64,000 nucleotides of DNA, taken from contig NC_083389.1 of assembly GCF_031755915.1 (NCBI RefSeq), forward strand, positions 3,286,001-3,350,000, in the 5' to 3' direction. A model generated the notes under the pieces. The model made no database searches. It worked only from the letters and a program-made list of their open reading frames with translations, and had not been told where the DNA came from. Positions 46,396 to 58,658 of the stretch are shown in pieces. Position 1 is the stretch's first letter. The number at the start of each line of letters is the position of its first letter. A program made the translations under genes and the position numbers. This DNA is from Ziziphus jujuba (taxonomy: Eukaryota > Streptophyta > Magnoliopsida > Rosales > Rhamnaceae).

Positions 46396-48780
46396 AGATA
46401 TGACCCAATAAATGAAGCCGATGGAATCAATGAAGCTAATGCTACCTATAAAATTCAAGAAGAACCCACATTCGTTGCAGATTTTGGAGCCACATCTCAC
46501 ATGATTAATGATACAGGTACCTTATCAAACTCTAAACCATATAAGAGCATCTAAGCATCCCCAAGGGACTCTTTATATCTTTATTTTGAAGAGTCAATAT
46601 GTAAAAGCAGTCTCCAACCCACTCTTTATTTTAGCTTTTAAAAATACAGAGTGGGTTTGACTCTCCAAATTTGAGGAGCCAAAAACGCTCTTCATTATTT
46701 AATGATTACCAAATTTCAAGACTACTATGTTAATATATTTAATGATTTGGTTGGACCTACGAAGAAAAGTGGAGGGAAATAATAAAATAATTAAGAGGGA
46801 ATTCTAACAAAAAACCAAAAAAATGAGGGGAAAAAACATAATAATAAATGTTTATTGAAAAAATAAAAATAAAGAATATGATATAAAGAGTATTGTTGGA
46901 GGAGATTTAAAGTGTAACTCTTTAAGCATAAATATGTTCTTTATTATACAAAAGATGATCTTTATTTTTAAAGAATCCCTTGGGGATACTCTAAGGGAAC
47001 AAATGTTATGTATGTGGGTAATGGAAAAACTTTGCCAATTTCCCATACTGGAAATACTACTTAAAATTGGACAAAAAAACATCTCTTTAAAAAATGTTTT
47101 GGTATTTGCAAGATTGGCAAAGAATCTTCTTTCAGTTATTAAATTTACTGATGATAATGCCTGTAGTGTGGAATTCACCTCTTCTTGTTTTTTGATTAAG
47201 GATCTTAACAACCAAGTAATAGCCAAGGGGCATTAACAAGGTTGACTATATGCTTTGGATGATGATGATGGCTACAATTAGGCATTGGTAGCAACAAAGG
47301 ATGGGGGTTATTTCATCTAAAATATAGCATCAAAGATTGGGTCATCCAAACTTTCATTTTTAGCAGATTTTAGATAAAAATAAAAAAATTTCTGTTTCAA
47401 GTTGGATAAAAAATTCTCCTATGCATGAAAGTTGTCAATTAGGCAATTAATGTAAACTTCCTTTAGGTGATTCCAATAATATTTCTTCTGCTCCATTAAA
47501 TAAGAAACATTGGAATCTTTGGGGACCTGCTCCCATCTTATCTAATCAAGTTTTTCAATATTATGTTATTTTCATTAATGATTACAGTAGATTCACTTGG
47601 CTATATCCTTTGAAAAGGAAATTGGATTTCTTCCTTAAATTTCATAAAATGGTTGTAAATCAGATTGACAAAAAAATTAAAATTTTTCAAAGTGATGGTG
47701 GTGGTTAATTCCAATCAAAGATGTTTATGTCTCATCTAGAACATTGTGGTATTCTTCATCAAATTTCTTGTCTAGAAACACCACAACAGAATGGTGTTAC
47801 TGAAAGAAAGCATAGTCATTTTGCGGAAACAAGTTTAACTATGATGTTTCATGCAGAGATACCACAAAAGTATTGGGTGGATGTTTTTTTAACTATTATA
47901 TATTTAATAAATAGACTACCCTCTTCATATTTAAAAATGGACATCCAATATAAAAAAATATATGGAACAATACCACATTATATGGGTCTCAAAGTTTTAG
48001 GTTGCAGATGTTATCCATATCTTAGAAAACCAGGAAACAATAAGTTTATGAAGAAAACTTATCCATGTATTTTCATTGGATACAGTCCATCTCACAAAGG
48101 GTTATAGATGCTTGGATCCAAAGGAAAACCGTGTATTTGTTTCAAGGCATATTGTATTTGATGAAACTTTATTTCCTTTCAAAATGAGTTCTTCTTCTAT
48201 TTCACAGGAACCTCTACAACTTACCACGTTTTTTAATTCTGATGAATGGTATGACGTATCCAAAATAAACAGCTCATTCGATAGTCATGAAAAAGAATTG
48301 TCCAAAAACTCATTACCTACCAACTATTGTGAAAAGACAACATCTGTGTTACCACCCCAAACTTCATGAGAGGATTACTTCTCTAACGCAACCACTCAAT
48401 CATCACAAACGCAAGCTTCTAGTTCCATAATAGAATCCTCTCTATAGCCACACACTACGCAACCACAGTCTCCTACAGCCATAATAATTCCTTCCAATAA
48501 CACTCAAGACATATCATCTTAGTTATTTGTAAAATTAGATTTCCCACCGTTATCATCTCCTTTTTCTCAACCATCCAAACAACCTCACTATCTAATGCTT
48601 ACATGGCGTCGGCTCAAACAAAACCCACACTGTATAACCGAGCTTCATTGACACAATCATATAAACACTGCTCTTCTCACTGAAACAAATATTGTTACCA
48701 CCCCAAAATCTTTAAAAACCATACAAATACTTGAATGGAAGAATGCCATGCTTGAAGAATTATTAGCACTCCACCATAAT
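46396..48780 (+). pseudogene. Copia protease and integrase, broken
   Basis: Protease has VADFGATSHM (near 46475), with Phe where the family has Ser in DSG. A MITE interrupts it at 46545-46991. Pre-integrase LGHPNFHF-like sequence is near 47338. In the integrase core YVIFINDYSRFTWLYP has Asn at the first catalytic Asp position (near 47578); FQSDGGG keeps the second Asp (near 47690) and PQQNGVTERKH the Glu (near 47805). QKYWVDVFLTIIYLINRLPS and a GCRCYPYLR stretch follow. Loss of the DSG Ser and of the first Asp would inactivate both enzymes even apart from the stops. Confidence 0.9.
46545..46991. mobile_element. PIF/Harbinger-type MITE inside copia
   Basis: 447 bp with terminal inverted repeats GAGCAT..CCCCAAGGGACTCTTTA (left, with an 8-bp internal duplication CTAAGCAT) and, at the right, reverse complement GAGTATCCCCAAGGGATTCT. 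TAA lies on both sides (46542-46544 and 46992-46994). The copia frame resumes directly after it (KPYK, then GNK/VMYVGNGK-like sequence). The TAA duplication suggests PIF/Harbinger (Tourist-like); it has no coding capacity. Confidence 0.78.
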
Positions 48781-49850
48781 TGCACTTGGGTGTAAGTACC
48801 ATAACTAGTAAATATGAATGTGGTAGGTTCTAAGTGGGTATACTGTATGAAATACAAAGAAGATGTCTCTTTGGATCGTTATAAAGCATGCTTGGTAGTC
48901 AAATGTTATACACAGATTGAAGGACTGGACTATGATGAGACTTTCAGCCCGGTAGTAAAACCAAGCTCCATTCGGTTAATTACATCCATTGTCACTTCAT
49001 CTGGTTGGATAGCTGCTTGATGTCAAAAATGCTTTCTTGAATGGACATTTTAAAGAAAAAGTTTTCATGAAGCAACCTCCAAATTTCATTGATAACAAAC
49101 ACCTAGATTATGTGTGACTTCTAATGAAATCTCTTTATGGTCTAAAACAAGATCCTAGAGCTTGTTTGATCGTTTATCTCAAAATCTAATTAGTTTGGGT
49201 TTCAAGTGCAATAGAGATTATTCATCTTTGTTTATTTTCAAGAATAATATTGACATCACTCTTCTCCTCATATATGTAAATGATGTACTTTTGACAAGTT
49301 CTAATGCTTCTCTAGTAGTTGCTTTAGTCAACCGGATAAACAAGGATTTTGCTCTACAGGATTTCGATTATCTCCATTATTTTTTGGGTATTGAGGTTCG
49401 GCCCTTTCATGGTGGATTGGTCTTCAGACAAAGTATGCTCATGACCTCCTAAAAAGAGCAAACTTGTTAGAAGCTACACATATGGCAACACCAATCCCTG
49501 TTAAACAAGCTATCTGTAGCAATGATCATTTTCTTGTTAATGCTATAGAATATAGAGGCCTAGTGGAAGCACTTCAATATCTCACATTCACAAGGCTAGA
49601 CGTTTAGCATGCTATGAATCAAGTCTGTCAGCATTTTCAGAATCCCATATAGTAGCATCTTCAAGAAATTAAACATATACTAAGCCATGTTTGTGGCACA
49701 ATGGACTATGGTTTATGTTTCTTAAACCAAAGCTCAAATTCACCTCAAGGATGCTTTGATGCTGACCAGGCTGGCTACCCTTTAACACGATGAAGTACCA
49801 CTTGATTTTGCATTTATTTTGGTGCAAACATAATCTATTGGTTATAAAAA
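48781..49850 (+). pseudogene. Copia reverse transcriptase, broken
   Basis: VGSKWVYCMKYKED, YKACLVVKCYTQIEGLDYDE and TFSPVVKPSSIRLI (48820-48980) open the RT. After frameshifts come NAFLNGHF (near 49028) and LLLIYVNDVLLTSS, where the catalytic YVDD has become YVND (49273-49284). DYLHYFLGIEV follows near 49370. Several stops lie between these pieces. Confidence 0.9.
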
Positions 49851-50222
49851 AAAGTGACCTACTGTTGCCCATTCAAGTAAGGAAGCGAAATATAGAGCAG
49901 TGGCTTGAACTGTAGCTGAACTCGCTTGGATATCATACTTGCTACAAGAGATAGGAATCCCTTATGCCAAACCGATCAAATTGTACTGCGACAACATTAG
50001 TGCTCTTTATCTTACCATTAATCCAGTCTTTCATAATAGAACCAAACACATCCAGCTAGACTATCATTTTATTCAGGAGAGAGTTGCATCTGGAGATACA
50101 AACACATGGTAATTACCATCTACTCACCAAGTTGCATATCTATTCACAAAACCCCTCAGTCGTTTTCAATTTGTTCATTTTCAAGGCAAACTGGGAGTTC
50201 ACAAGCTTCCACTTACCAGTTT
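49851..50222 (+). pseudogene. Copia RNase H, broken
   Basis: RNase H with SKEAKYRAVA (near 49880), AELAWISYLLQEIGIPYAKP, KLYCDNISALYLT and RTKHIQLDYHFIQERV, then the C-terminal stretch in another frame. This part is also present as copy I (39215-39545) and, inverted, as copy III (58760-59060). Confidence 0.9.
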
Positions 50223-50230
50223 GAGGAAGA
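50223..50230 (+). promoter_or_regulatory. Copia polypurine tract
   Basis: GAGGAAGA directly before the 3' LTR. Copy I has GAGGGGGA at 39538-39545. Confidence 0.75.
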
Positions 50231-50568
50231 TGATAAGCTAGATGTGCATGTCTTAAAGCCATATCAATGTATATCCATGTCATCATATAACAAATACTAG
50301 CAAGAGTTTGTTTTAGATAAGACAACTCCAAGTGATAAAAGGTATATTCAAGTTATTAAAAACGGTGAGGGATAAACATTATCAGGTGATAAAACTTTGA
50401 GAAAGGTTGTTTGTAGCTATCAGTCATTAATAATCCTTGTTGTATCTTCTTGTATCTATAATGCCCTACAATGTTGTATAAATAATGCTATGAGAGTCAC
50501 CTTTATAACAAGCTAAAAATACATTTTTTATCAATATAGTATAAAGCTTATTTCATTTGTTTTCATCA
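50231..50568 (+). repeat. Copia 3' LTR, copy II
   Basis: It starts TGATAAGCTAGATGTGCATG and ends TTGTTTTCATCA, 338 bp, followed by GTAAT. Confidence 0.92.
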
Positions 50569-51391
50569 GTAATGAGGGTTCGATTTCACTTGATTAAAAT
50601 TGGAGATACAAAATCAATCTTTAATTTTATTATATTATTTATGATTGTATATATTTGCAAGATAAATTGGGTCTAATAAATTTATGAATTGCTATATTTG
50701 TATTGCCATATTAAAAATATTGACAAAGATTTAAAAAAAAAAAAATCTCCAATAATTCTTTTTAAGGATTTTATCAAGCTGATGTGGCAAAAATAAATGG
50801 ACATTATCAAAGATATTATCCGTTGTAGATAGTCTATTAGATAGTATGATTCGTCAAAACATTTTTTATGAAAATATTTTTCAAAAGGAAAAAATAGATA
50901 AATAAATTGTTATTAATTATTATTATTTTTCTAAAGAGAAAAATATATAAACATATCGTCAATTAATTGAGATTCACATAAAAACAATTGAAGAATAATT
51001 TTTAGGTTGAATGACTATTAAGTAAATATTTATGCCACATAGATTAGAAGATTTTTCAACCTTTGTATCACATATAGATAATAATTCACATACCTATTGG
51101 AGATGGTTACCTAGCTGATGCAGTCATAATTGACAAGTATATATATTGCAACTTTATGTTAATTTTCTCATATATATTCTATGCTTTTACAAAAAAAATA
51201 TTTATCAAGTTATATTATCCTTTTATCTTTAAATATTTCCAAAGCTAATTCTTTTTTTTTTTTTCCAAGAACTAATTCTTGTTATGTATGTCATGTTTGC
51301 ATGCAATATAGCCAATGATTGTGAAATTCATCACAAATTTAGGATTTATTTCATTTGGATCTTTGGAGTTTCTAATCATTACAATTTAAAT

Positions 51392-51730
51392 TATTAGATT
51401 TTTAAAATTACAATTGCATTTTGTAAAAGATGCGAGTAATACTGATCCAAATCAAGGATATGAATGACATAATAAGGGGAAAAAGATAAAGCTTTTCAAA
51501 ACTTGATAGAAGGTTAATGATATTTTTGAAATTAAAAGGATTAAATTATATTTAAGTGCCAAACCTTAGGAGATAGTATATTTATTTTTTCTTAGAAGAA
51601 AACTTTAAGAAAGAGCCTAGTCAGTAAATTTGCAAATAAGAAGCATTTCAAAAAAATTTTCCATATTTTGTATCAATTTCATATGTAAAAAATAAAAAAA
51701 AATAAAAAAGGAACCATTTTTTTAAGAAAA
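51392..51730. mobile_element. Copy II-specific 339-bp insertion with a 9-bp duplication
   Basis: AATTTAAAT occurs at 51383-51391 and 51731-51739, bracketing sequence absent from copies I and III, which read straight through with one AATTTAAA(T) or its counterpart. A 9-bp duplication suggests a Mutator-like element, but no terminal inverted repeat is evident. Confidence 0.6.
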
Positions 51731-52839
51731 AATTTAAATCGTGTATTAAACATATTGCAGAAACGAAAAAAAAAAAAAACATGAATTTTTGAAAAACTAA
51801 ATATCTTCAATTATTTATTTTCTCTTTTACGACAACATAAAAAAAAAATGTGTATAAAAGAGATTTTTTATTTTAGTCTTTTATTCTTTTTAGTATTTTC
51901 TATTTTTATTTTTTTAATATATTAACTATTGTTATCTAATGGTTACATTTTTATCATTCTATATTAAAAGTAAATAATTTTAATATATATTTAGTACCTG
52001 TATTTTTTAATTTATAATAAATATTATACGTATATATCAATTTTATAAACTTCCCACTCAAATATTCTTCTATTAAATCTTTCTCCATATTTTTGAATAA
52101 ATTAAATGATTTATACACGTATGTACTGTTTATGGTTTTTTTGCCATTCCGTATTTTTCCAACCATTAGAGAAAGTTGAAGAAGCTTTTAGAAACGGTAA
52201 CAAAATATAAGAGAATAAGAAATGGAAATATTTTCATTGTTGTTTAAAGTCTTTGATCAATGCTCATACAAACACCAACGGGTTCTATTTGTAGAGCTTA
52301 CAAAAGATAAAATATAGTAATATGAATAATTAATGTAGAATATCCAAAAGGAATGTAAAAATTCTCTCTCCAATGTGCATGGATTGATCGCTTGATTCTC
52401 ACTTGCACATAACCACATAAGTTATTGCTTGATTTCTTGCCTCAATATGACCAATATATAGATGTATATTGGATATGAGTAAAATGCATTTCGATATTTT
52501 AAAGTTTAAAAGTGGTGTAATTTTAACTCTGAACTTTTGATTTAGGTAATTTAAACTTTGAATTTTTAAAACCATTACAAAAATACATTAGTTATTTTTC
52601 CATTTATATTTATGATTTTTTATTTGAAGAATTATGTCCTTAATTGAATGAAAATACCCACAATCATAATTAAATATTTTTGAACCTAAAATTAGACCAA
52701 AATAAAAATAAAATTTTTGGTTTAATAAAAGAATTTTACCAGAGTAAAAATTAAAAATATTTTTTAAGCCCAAAAAAAAAAAGAAAAAGAAAATTAGACC
52801 AGAGCAAGAAAAGAAAATCAGACCAAATTTTTAAAAATA

Positions 52840-53290
52840 AAAATAATTAATTTTTTTTAAAATTAGACTAAAAAAATAAAGTTTTCTTATTTTCCTCTTT
52901 TCCATCTTCTTATTCTAAAATTCTTTATGTAACTGTTAAATAAACATTAAAAAAAAAACCAGAATATGGAAAAAAAAAAAAGACCAAATTTTAAAAAATA
53001 AAATAATAATTTTTTTAAAAATTAGACTAAAAAAATAAAGTTTTCTCATTTGCCTCTTTTCCATCTTTTTATTCTAAAATTCTTTATGGTACCCTTAAAT
53101 AAACATAAAAAAAAAAAAAGAATATGAATAAAAAAGGACCAAATTTTAAAAAATAAAAATATATTTTTTTTAAAAAAAGTGTTTTTTTTTTTTGAGATTA
53201 CACAAAAAAAAAAATAATGTTTTTTTTTCATTTTCCTCTCTTTCATATTCTTATTCTAAAATTCTTTATAGTATAAAAGAGCAATTTACC
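52840..53290 (+). repeat. Imperfect tandem repeat (~175 bp x 2.5)
   Basis: The block GTTTTCTTATTTTCCTCTTT / TCCATCTTCTTATTCTAAAATTCTTTATG, followed by ACCAGAATATGRAAAAAA and GACCAAATTTTAAAAAATAA, occurs about 2.5 times. Copies I (41840-42080) and III have fewer units. Confidence 0.7.
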
Positions 53291-53692
53291 TTTAAATAAA
53301 TTTGAAATTTAAAAGAGGGATGAAAATTCTAGATAAATACAATTTTATTAATATTTAGGGAACTTTTATCAAGGTCGAATTTATCTGATCAGGCCTATTA
53401 GTCATCTAGAAGCTTATGTTGGTGCCTATACAAAAAGGGTCCAAGCTTTATTTTTGACACACCTAAAAATTTCCACAAATATCATCGCTTCTTTCTCTCA
53501 AATTTAGTTCTTCAAGTTCATAGTTTTATTTTATTTATTTTTTTCATTTGATCTATTTATTTCATAGACAAGTTTTTTTGTTAGTGTTTCTATTTTGTCA
53601 TTAAGATTTTATTTTTATTAAAGCCATTTTATTCTTTTGAAGCATTATAACCCATTTTAGAATTCTCTTTTGTTGTTTGCTTCTGATATAAT

Positions 53693-54353
53693 TGTAACAC
53701 CTTGCCTCCATAGGTGAATCTGTCACTCTATACTGATACTGTTCCTAATTCGCCACCACACTAAGCATAAGGTTTTTTGTTCAGAGTTTCCAGGAGGTCA
53801 TCATCCTTGGATTACTCTCGCATAAGCAAGCTTAACTTCGAAACTCTTTCGAACCTTGAAGCCAACAATTTTGAAAAGTTGATGCTTATGTTTTGAGAGT
53901 GACTATTATTATATTTGAATCATCCTCAGTTCCACACCAGATAGCCTACCAATTTCCTACACCCTTAGGGCCCAATGTCCTCATTGGGTACGAGTTTTGA
54001 TACCATTCGTGCTCATGTTAAACATTCAATTTGAGTACAAGCTTTGATACCATTTATAGCATCCCGTCTTCACTTACAGACCTGTCACTCTCTGCTAATA
54101 TTGTTGAGAATTTAGCCATCGCATTTGGTATGAAATTTTTTGTTCAGAGCTTCACAAAAGGTCACCCATCCTTGAACCACTCTCTCGTGAGAATGCTTAA
54201 CTTCAAAGTTCTTTTGAATCTTTAAGCCAACTGCTTTGAAAAGGTCTCAACATACTTACATTTGAACCATCCCTTGTTGCACATCTAGGTGATGTGGGAT
54301 TAGATACCGGATAGCCTACCAGTACCCCATACCCGATCATATTGGTCATCACA
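53693..54353 (-). mobile_element. Cassandra-like TRIM with 5S rRNA-derived LTRs, copy II
   Basis: On the - strand: LTR from 54353 (TGTGATGACCAATATG) to about 54054, PBS TGGTATCAAAGC (54052-54041), a ~90-bp internal region with CCCAATGAGGACATTGGGCC, then a second LTR ending GGTGTTACA at 53693. Each LTR carries 5S rRNA-like GAAGTTAAGC..GAGAGTRRTxCAAGGATG with GTGACCTxxTGGAA. The start of the second LTR and the PPT are deleted. Cassandra elements are non-coding TRIMs with 5S-derived LTRs, which fits. Confidence 0.88.
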
Positions 54354-54690
54354 CAATTGCCTGATTATTTTGTTATTCATTTTATTTTCCTTCCGTTTAG
54401 TATTTAATTTGAAGGTGGCATGCCCTGTACATCACAGAGATTGCATAATGTTATCAATGTCAAGACCTAACCAAGAAACCTTTTAGGACTTCCAAGTGGC
54501 CATATCTAGGGAATGTTCTACTATAGATTCAATGGCACATGCTGGCAGAATCCCTGCTATGATGTGGACATTCCAAGAATACAACCTTGCTATTTAAAAC
54601 ACACTTCAATATTAATATACCAACTCCACAACTTTCACAAATACAATTCAACAATTTGCAACACTTTATATATCACATCACACACACACC
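54354..54690 (+). repeat. Inner left arm of the large palindrome
   Basis: Matches 55528-55225 in reverse: CAATTGCCTGATTATTTTGTT, GGCATGCCCTGTACATCA, CCTAACCAAGAAACCTTTTA and TTGCTATTTAAAAxACACTT are shared. Confidence 0.85.
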
Positions 54691-55224
54691 TTAAGTCCAT
54701 ACTATCATCTGAACATTTGTAAAAAGTAAAGAATTAGATTAATCCGAATAGAAATATTGAACAATAGAATTGGGAAAAAAAAGAAGACACAAAAGGGTAT
54801 AATACTTTGCAAGGCACGGGAACGCAAGACGCGTTAAAGAAGGGATAAGAAACAATTAGCTATTAACCAAAACCTAGGAGGACAGGTTTTGAAACAAGAA
54901 AAATGTGTGATGATAAATATCCTAGTGAGTGGTGAATAACATTAATAGTAATAATAATAATAATAATAGAAAAAGATTACTTGTAAAGAGATGTGAAGAA
55001 GACATCCCAATTAATAATAATAATAATAATAATACATATATATATATATAATAAATTAAAATTCAACCTTTGAAATTTATTTTTTGTGGAAAAACTCACA
55101 CAAGCGCTTGATTTCAATTCCCCATTATAAAACTATCTTCACAAAACCCGAAATACAATTTTCCATATGAAATCAATGTGTAAAGGGATAAAATTAATTT
55201 TATAAAAATTCTTCATAAAAACCA
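54691..55224. other. Spacer of the palindrome
   Basis: About 530 bp of mostly single-copy AT-rich sequence with TAATAATAA and TATATATA tracts (54940-55055). No gene is recognised. Confidence 0.55.
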
Positions 55225-55528
55225 AATTGTGGAATTGTATTTGTGGAAGTTGTGGAGTTGCTATATTTATATTGAAGTGTTTTTTAAATAGCAAGGTTGT
55301 ATTTTTGGGAATGTTCATATTGTAGCGGGGATTTTGCTAGCATGTTCTACTGAATCTCTAGTAGAACTTTCCCTAGATATGGCCACTTGGGAGCTTTAAA
55401 AGGTTTCTTGGTTGGGTCTTGACATTGATAATATTAAGCAATCTCTATGATGTACAGGGCATGCCACCTTCAAATTAAATATTAAACTGAAGGATAATAA
55501 AATGAATAATAAAATAATCAGGCAATTG
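55225..55528 (-). repeat. Inner right arm of the large palindrome
   Basis: This is the reverse complement of 54354-54690. Confidence 0.85.
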
Positions 55529-56245
55529 TGTGATGACCAATGTGATCGGGTATGGAGCACTAGTAGGCTACCTGGTATCTAATCCCACATCACCTAGGTG
55601 TGGAACAGAGGATGGTTCAAATGTAAGTATGATCACTATCACAATGTTGAGACCTTTTCAAAGCGATTAGCTTCAAGATTCCAAAAAACTCTGAAGTTAA
55701 GCATGCTAAGGCAAGAGTAGTTCAAGGATGGGTGACCTCTTGGAAAGCTCTGAACAAAAAATTTCTTACCGAATGCAATGGTTAAATTGCCAACAATATT
55801 AGTAGAGAGTGACAGGTCCATCAGTGAAGGCGGGCTACTACAAATGGTATCAAAGCCTGCACCCAAATCGAAAGTGTACCAATGAGTACAAAGGGTATCA
55901 AAACTTGTACCCAAATCAGAAGTGTACCAATGAGGACGTTGGACCCTAAGGAAGGTGGATTGTGATGATCAGTGTGGGCTGGTGTGGGGCATTGGTAGGC
56001 TATCTAGTGTGGAACATAGAATGGTTCAAATATACTAATAGTCATTCTCAAAACACCGACTTTTCAAAGTTGTTGGCTTCAGGGTTAGAAAGAGCTCCGA
56101 AGTTAAGCTTGCTTATGCCAGAATAATCCAAGGATGGTGACCTCATGGAAACTCTGAATAAAGAACCTTACGCCTAGTGCGGTGGCAAATTGGGAGCAAT
56201 ATCAGTAGAGAGTGACTGATCCGCCTATGGAGATAAGGTGTTACA
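55529..56245 (+). mobile_element. Complete Cassandra-like TRIM with 5S rRNA-derived LTRs, copy III
   Basis: LTR1 55529-55842 (TGTGATGACC...CTACTACA), PBS TGGTATCAAAGCC at 55845-55857, a short internal region, PPT AAGGAAGGTGGAT at 55948-55960, and LTR2 55961-56245 (TGTGATGATC...GGTGTTACA). 5S-like sequence lies in LTR1 (CTCTGAAGTTAAGCATGCTA onward, near 55690) and LTR2 (CTCCGAAGTTAAGCTTGCTT, near 56094). It has no coding capacity. A clean 5-bp duplication is not seen; AATT occurs on the left and ATTAT on the right. Confidence 0.9.
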
Positions 56246-58658
56246 ATTATATGAGAAGCAAACAATAAAAGCGAATTCTAAAATGGGTTATAATGCTGCA
56301 AAATAATGAAATGACTTTAATAAAAATAAAATCTTAATGAAAAAATAGAAACACCAAAAAGAAACTTGACTATGAAATAAATGGATCAAGTGAAAAAATA
56401 AATAAACTAAAACTAAGAAATTTAAGAACTAAAATTGAGAGAAATAAGCATTGATATTTGTGGAAATTTTTACGTGTGTCAAAAATCAAGCTTGGACCCT
56501 TTTTGTATAGGCACCAATATAAGCTTCTAGGTAACTAATAGGCCGGATAGATAAATTCCATCTTGATAAAAATTCCCTAAATATTAATAAAATTGTATTT
56601 ATCTAGTATTTTCATCCCTCTTTTAAATTTCATATTTATTTAAAGGTAAGAAGATGAAAGAAAGGAAAATGAAAAATCATTTTTTTTGTCTAATTTTAAA
56701 AAAAAAAAAACTTTTTTTTAAAAAATTATTTTAATTTTTTAAAATTTGGTTTTTTTTTTCCCCATATTCTGGTCTTTTTTCTTTTTTCTTTTCCTTTTCT
56801 TTTTTTGATGTTTATTTAAGGGTACCATAAAGAATTCTAGAATAAGAAGATGGAAAAGAGGAAAAGGAGAAAACTTTATTTTTTTTAGTCTAATTTTTTT
56901 TGAAAATTTATTTTTATTTTTAAAAATTTGGTCTAATTTTCTTTTTCTTTTTCTTTTTTTTGTTTGGGCATAAAAAATATTTTTAATTTTTGCTCTAGTA
57001 AAATTATTTTTTTATTACACCAAAAATTTTATTTTATTTTGGTCTAATTTTAGGATAAAAAACATTTAATTATGATTGTGGGTATTTTAATTTAATTAAG
57101 GATACAATTTTTCAAATAAAAAACTATAAATATAAATGGACAAATAACAAATGTAATTTTTTCAAAATTTTAAATTATTTTTTATTTCTGAAAAATAATT
57201 ATAACATAGCATGATGTCAAACTAATATCATCACCATTAATTTACCACCATCATAAAGTGAATCAATTTGTAATGGTTTTGCAAATTCAAAGTTTAAATT
57301 ATCCAAATCAAAAGTTCAAAGTTGAAATTACACCACTCCTAAACTTTAGAATACCAAAATGCATTCTATCCATATCAAATATACATCTATATATTGGTCA
57401 TATTGAGGCAAGAAATCAAACAATGACTTTTGTGGTTATGTGCAAGTAAGAATTAAGCAATCAATCCCTACTCATGGGAGAGAGAATTTTGACATTCCTT
57501 TTGCATATTCTACATTAATTAGTCCTACTACTATATTTTATCTTTTGTAAGCTCTACAAATAGAGCCTGTTGGTGTTTGTATGAGCATTGATCAAGGACT
57601 CTTTAAGTAACAATGAAAATATTTTCATTTCTTATTCTCTTATATTTTGTTTACTTTTTCTAAAAGCTTTTTCAACTTTCTCTCATAGTTGGAAAAATAC
57701 AAAATGGCAAAAAAACATAAATAGTACGTATGTGTATAAATCATTTAATTTATTTAAAAATATGGATAAAAATTTAGCAGAAGAATATGTAAGTGGGGAG
57801 TTTATAAAATTTATATAAACGTATAATATTTATTATAAATTAAAAAATACAGGTACTAAATATACATTAAAATTATTTATTTTTAATATAAAATGATAAA
57901 AAATAACCATTAGATAATAATAGTTAATATATTAAAAAAATAAAAATAGCAAATACGAAAAGGAATAAAAGACTGAAACAAAAATCTCTTTTATACACAT
58001 TTTTTTATGTTGTTGTAAAAGAGAAAATTTTTTTTGAAGATATTTAGTTTTTAAAAAATTCATGGTTTTTTTTCTTCATTTCTGCAGTATGTTTTATACA
58101 CGTTTTAAATTGTAATGATTACAAACTTCAAAGATCCACATGAAATAAATCCTAAATTTGTGATGAACTAATTTGACAATCATTGGCTATATTGCATGCA
58201 TACGTGACATACACAACAGGAATTAGTTCTTGCCCCAAAAAAAATAATAATAATAATAATTAGTTCTGGAAATATTTAAAGATAAAAGGATAATATAATT
58301 TGATAAATATTTTGTTTGTAAAAAATAGCATATTTATGAGAAAATTAACATAAAGTTGCAATATAATAACCTGTAATGGCATTATTCCACACCATACATA
58401 CATACATGTCAATTATGACTACATCAGGTGATATAAAGGTTGGAAAAAATTCTATTCTATGTGGCATAAATATTTACTTAATAGTCATTCAACCTAAAAA
58501 TGATTCTTTAATTGTTTTTAATCTAAATCTCAATTAATTGATGATATGTTTATATATTTTTCTCCTTAGAAAAATAATAATAATTAAGAACAATTTATTT
58601 ATCTATTTTTTCCTTTTGAAAAATATTTTGAAAAAAAAATGTTTTGATGAATCACACC
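56246..58658 (-). repeat. Triplicated flank, copy III (inverted)
   Basis: Reverse complement of 40163-42482. It lacks the counterpart of 39634-40162 (the rest of the copia LTR and the first part of the flank). The join is at ATCTAA (58659-58664), which reads TTAGAT on the other strand and is present at both edges of the deleted segment (39628-39633 and 40163-40168). Confidence 0.87.

Larger units (their letters stand above)
45098..50568 (+). mobile_element. Complete, decayed Ty1/copia retrotransposon
   Basis: It is 5.5 kb with LTRs at 45098-45419 and 50231-50568, a tRNA-iMet type PBS, gag, protease, integrase, RT and RNase H in copia order, and a PPT. Perfect 5-bp duplications GTAAT flank it at 45093-45097 and 50569-50573. 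A MITE sits in the protease region. Many stops and frameshifts make it non-autonomous. Confidence 0.95.
50569..53692 (+). repeat. Triplicated flank, copy II
   Basis: This is colinear with 39896-42482. It is longer because of an insertion at 51392-51730 and an expanded tandem block near 52840-53290. It ends at the Cassandra-like element, as in the other copies. Confidence 0.88.

Noticed and set aside
53046..53246. Phe/Lys-rich membrane protein on the - strand
   Set aside because: Translation of poly(A)/poly(T) runs in a tandem repeat.
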